A DNA stretch of 9,088 bases, from assembly GCA_015520525.1 (NCBI GenBank), contig WAPY01000037.1:1-9088 (forward strand), given 5' to 3'. Shown one piece after another: positions 6,435-9,088 of the stretch. This stretch comes from Candidatus Woesearchaeota archaeon. Lineage in GTDB: Archaea > Nanobdellota > Nanobdellia > Woesearchaeales > WAPY01. Numbering within the stretch: the stretch's first letter is position 1; each line of letters starts with the position of its first letter. The notes beneath the pieces were generated by a model, which made no database searches, was not told the DNA's origin, and worked only from the letters and a program-made list of their open reading frames with translations. A program made the translations under genes and the position numbers.

Positions 6435-8513
6435 CTATTGAGAAAAAGAGCTGTTCAACTCAACTTTATACAACTTAGCGTAAACAACACCTCCCCGCTT
6501 AAACTCCCAAATTAAATGAAGATACTTGTTTAAATCAGGATTCCAAGGGTTTGTGGAGTTGTAAAAATTGCTCTGAGAAACATAAACAACATTCATCTTA
6601 TTAACATAAGACCTTCCTATACCGCTGGGCTCAAAACAAATATTTTTAATTACAGTATAATTTATGCCGTTATTGTCAAGTGTTCTTATTATCTTTGGAG
6701 AGTATTCAAACCTGAAAGTGTCAAAGGGGAATGATTTATTGCCCATCTTAGTCCAATCCAACTGCTCCCAACTGTAATCCCAATACAAATACATGGGAAG
6801 ATTTTCTTTACTTGCGATATCATAATATTTCTTCAAAGTATTGTATCTATTGTTTAAATTGTTTGAGTAAAAGATTATTGAAGCGTCAAGCCACAGCTTT
6901 TGGAAATCACCAAAGGTAAAAAAGTGAGACTGCCTGCCGACGAGGGTCTTTGCGGCAAAAATCCCGTGGAGAGCAAAGGAAAGCTCATTATTAGAGAGAA
7001 AAACTGCTTTGTTCGGGTCAATTCTATGAGTGTTGAAAAAGTCTTTAAGAGCTTGATACTGGGGCGGGATAGGCCTTAAGCCAGCCTGCCAAAATCTGTT
7101 CTCCGTTCTCATTTTTAAAGCAGAAACATTACTAACAGATGCAAGGACAGCAACAAAAAGAATGAGAGACAAAAAAGCGGTGTTAGAAAGACTCTTAAAC
7201 CTGCCTAAGATTGAAGGCAGAGTTTCCTTGATGAGTAAAAGGGAGTAGCCAACCATCAAACCAGCGTAGAGAGGATAGAAGTAATAAAAAGAGTGGGAGG
7301 GAGAAGTTTCAAGCTTCAAAATGGGGATTAATATTACAAAATTAAAAACAGACCATATGAAAGTCCAGAAGTAAATTAGGAACCTCCTCTTAATCTTATT
7401 ATATTCAGTAACAAATAGGAAGAAGAAAGCGATTATTATTAAAATACCCAAAACAATTCCGTAAAAGGAGAAGTTAACAAAGAACAAATCTTTAAGATAA
7501 ATGAAAAGGGATGAAAAATAATTGTGTGGGATTGTTAAAGGAGGGTGGACATCAAATTTGAAAGCGTTGTTCTTTCCGTGAAGCACAAAGAGAAAATAAT
7601 ACCACCACTTAAGCAGGAAGATTCCTAAGCCATAAATTAAAATAACAACTGAAGCCGAAACAACAAACCGCCTTGAGAAAATAACCTCCTTGATTCGAGC
7701 AATCTCAAGCTTTTTATTCTTAATAAATTTCTGGAATGGAGACTTAAAGAAGTAATAATAATAGCTGAACAGGATTAAGAAACTCAAAAACACGATTAAT
7801 GTCTCGTTATAATTCAACAGGATAACTCCTGCGAGAACACCAAAGGACAAGAGCACAAGAGAGAGCAGTTTATTATCTTTGAAAAGAACCTTGTCAGACT
7901 CAAAAAGGTAAAAGAAGAACAGCAAAACGAGAGGAAGCATAACATTTATGAAACCGCTGTATTTAAAGTAAGGAGCATTAACAAGCTTAAAGCTAACAAC
8001 AGAAGAAACCAAGGCAACGAGCTTGTCCTCAAAAACCTTGTAAAAGAAGAAAAACCAGAGCAGGAGGCCAAATATAATTCCTAAATATCCGAGGACTATG
8101 CTATTCTTCCAATAATTATATCTGCCGTAATGAGTGAAAAGATTAAGGAAAGCCTTAACTATTGAATCACCTTTGGGCAGAGTGTTCAACCAGGGGCCGA
8201 GCCAATCATTAGAAGATGACTGCCAGGTGTGAGTTGGATTCAAAAAATAATCAACATTCATGCCATTCTCATAATAATAATCGCAACCATAAAGGCAAGA
8301 AGGTATTGAAACAAGATTATTAGTCAAGGAATGATACTGATATGTGTAAAATCCCATCACAAAGATAAACAGAACAAGCAGGATTAAACTTATTTGCTTC
8401 TTGCTGAGTTCAAGGTTCAACTTGCCAAGGAGAAAATTTGATTTTTCTCCAGAAGATTCCTCAACATGATTAGAATTGTGCTTAAACTCTCTACGCCTTC
8501 TCTTCCTGCTCAT
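6435..8513 (-). CDS. Polytopic membrane protein, probable GT-C-fold glycosyltransferase
   Basis: A 692-residue protein with a highly basic N-terminus (MSRKRRRREFK), a first membrane segment at about 41-57, roughly ten further hydrophobic segments to about residue 465, and a soluble C-terminal domain of some 220 residues. The first extracytoplasmic loop carries SCLYGCDYYYENG, with D78 after two cysteines (C73, C77). An aspartate in this loop is a hallmark of GT-C transferases (PMT, ArnT, AglB type), which move sugars from lipid carriers outside the membrane. The C-terminal domain includes VFLSNNELSFALHGIF and a WLDASIIFYSNN element, like those I recall in archaeal GT-C-like membrane proteins. 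No WWDYG motif of AglB is visible, so it is not an obvious oligosaccharyltransferase. Nearby galU fits sugar metabolism. The exact reaction is unknown; a non-enzymatic membrane protein is possible. Confidence 0.55.
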   Translation of the reverse strand: MSRKRRRREFKHNSNHVEESSGEKSNFLLGKLNLELSKKQISLILLVLFIFVMGFYTYQYHSLTNNLVSIPSCLYGCDYYYENGMNVDYFLNPTHTWQSSSNDWLGPWLNTLPKGDSIVKAFLNLFTHYGRYNYWKNSIVLGYLGIIFGLLLWFFFFYKVFEDKLVALVSSVVSFKLVNAPYFKYSGFINVMLPLVLLFFFYLFESDKVLFKDNKLLSLVLLSFGVLAGVILLNYNETLIVFLSFLILFSYYYYFFKSPFQKFIKNKKLEIARIKEVIFSRRFVVSASVVILIYGLGIFLLKWWYYFLFVLHGKNNAFKFDVHPPLTIPHNYFSSLFIYLKDLFFVNFSFYGIVLGILIIIAFFFLFVTEYNKIKRRFLIYFWTFIWSVFNFVILIPILKLETSPSHSFYYFYPLYAGLMVGYSLLLIKETLPSILGRFKSLSNTAFLSLILFVAVLASVSNVSALKMRTENRFWQAGLRPIPPQYQALKDFFNTHRIDPNKAVFLSNNELSFALHGIFAAKTLVGRQSHFFTFGDFQKLWLDASIIFYSNNLNNRYNTLKKYYDIASKENLPMYLYWDYSWEQLDWTKMGNKSFPFDTFRFEYSPKIIRTLDNNGINYTVIKNICFEPSGIGRSYVNKMNVVYVSQSNFYNSTNPWNPDLNKYLHLIWEFKRGGVVYAKLYKVELNSSFSQ

Positions 8514-8535
8514 AAGAGAAAGAACATGAGAAGAA

Positions 8536-8543
8536 TATTAAAA
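8536..8543 (-). promoter_or_regulatory. TATA box for the GT-C-like gene
   Basis: Minus-strand TTTTAATA in the 54-bp gap between two same-strand genes. The centre is 26.5 bp from the A of the ATG at 8513, the same spacing as at 568-575 and 4607-4614, and no Shine-Dalgarno motif is seen, implying a leaderless transcript. Confidence 0.65.
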
Positions 8544-8567
8544 GCTTATGGTGGCAAGTTCGTTACC

Positions 8568-9088
8568 TTATCTTAACCAAACAGCAAAGGGATTCGTTAA
8601 TTTCCCAAAAGCAACAACCCTGCGGAATCTTGACTTCATCCCTTTCTTATAATTTCTCACTGCACAAACCGTTGAAGCTCCCTGCGTAAATTTAATAGGA
8701 ACTGAAGTATTCAGAAAATCAGAGTAATTCCACAAATCAAACTTAACATTCGTATTTTTGTTGAATTCTAAAGTTTTTAGGATCAAAGCTGTGGTGTTCT
8801 TATTAATTCTTCCCGTTACTTTAATTTTCTTTGGGATTTTTGACCAATTGATTTTATCAGATGAGAATTCGGAGGCGTGAGATTTGAATTTTGTAGGCTT
8901 GGCGCCTCCTCTTTGAGACGCTTCAAGAAAGATACAATATATTTCCTTATTATCCGCCAAGGCAGTTCTGCAAAATTTTTGAATGATTTCTGTTCTTGCT
9001 TTGAAGGAGTTTATAAGCCAGAACGACTCGCCAACATCAGCAATCTCTTTTCTCTTCCTGTTGAATATTTCCTTCTCTGATTCTCCAG
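8568..9088 (-). CDS. Unrecognised protein, C-terminal 172 residues (5' end off window)
   Basis: The minus frame is open from the right window edge (first full codon at 9086-9084) to a TAA at 8570-8568. There is no need for the internal TTG at 8960 as a start, because sense codons continue upstream (including ADVGESFWLINSFKARTEII). The visible part is basic, with a charged helix first, then hydrophobic strands (NKEIYCIFLEAS), a glycine- and lysine-rich stretch (QRGGAKPTKFKSH), and a tail with KKGMKSRFRRVVAFGKLTNP. I recognise no family. It could bind nucleic acid given its many lysines and arginines, but that is a guess. It precedes the GT-C-like gene by 54 bp on the same strand, though that gene appears to have its own promoter. 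Confidence 0.65.
   Translation of the reverse strand, partial: GESEKEIFNRKRKEIADVGESFWLINSFKARTEIIQKFCRTALADNKEIYCIFLEASQRGGAKPTKFKSHASEFSSDKINWSKIPKKIKVTGRINKNTTALILKTLEFNKNTNVKFDLWNYSDFLNTSVPIKFTQGASTVCAVRNYKKGMKSRFRRVVAFGKLTNPFAVWLR

Noticed and set aside
8877..9080. Plus-strand 67-residue open frame
   Set aside because: It lies antisense to the continuous minus-strand frame that reaches the window edge; it has no promoter or recognisable features.

Overview
The window looks like part of an AT-rich archaeal genome, most likely a DPANN lineage of the Woesearchaeota/Pacearchaeota type. The archaeal reading rests on TATA-like boxes (TTTAAATA, TTTTAATA) centred exactly 26.5 bp from the A of the start codon in three transcription units, which implies leaderless mRNAs. 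The two hypothetical protein families at the left also have a DPANN look, judged from memory and not by a search. Against this background, several enzymes are bacterial in type: a queuosine-type TGT, GalU and an SLT lytic transglycosylase.

Layout. (1) Positions 1-545, minus strand, partial: a coiled-coil protein whose linker carries a palindromic 21-bp in-frame tandem repeat; its C-terminus lies off the left edge. (2) Positions 751-4572, plus strand: a tight four-gene operon. It encodes a short RqcH/NEMF-like protein (NFACT-N, HhH and coiled-coil/M regions but no NFACT-R), a membrane protein with a PH-like domain, a conserved-looking hypothetical protein with a transposase-like N-terminal hairpin and an acidic tail, and a bacterial-type tRNA-guanine transglycosylase overlapping the previous gene by 29 bp. 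(3) Positions 4637-5542, plus: a membrane-anchored or secreted SLT transglycosylase with its own leaderless promoter. (4) Positions 5539-9088, minus: galU, whose stop overlaps the SLT stop, then a 692-residue polytopic membrane protein resembling a GT-C glycosyltransferase, and a partial unrecognised gene running off the right edge.

Function. The plus-strand operon joins two translation-related genes, one for ribosome-associated quality control and one for tRNA anticodon modification, with two uncharacterised proteins. The minus-strand block suggests surface glycan work: GalU makes UDP-glucose and a GT-C-like enzyme may use lipid-linked sugars at the membrane. The SLT protein may act on peptidoglycan of bacterial neighbours, since no cell-wall synthesis gene is visible here.

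The points most worth follow-up are the RqcH homologue that stops before NFACT-R, the bacterial-type TGT with an altered anticodon-recognition motif, and the peptidoglycan-type transglycosylase in a probable archaeon. No tRNA, rRNA, CRISPR array or insertion sequence was found. The longest gene-free stretch is 546-750, which holds two divergent promoters.
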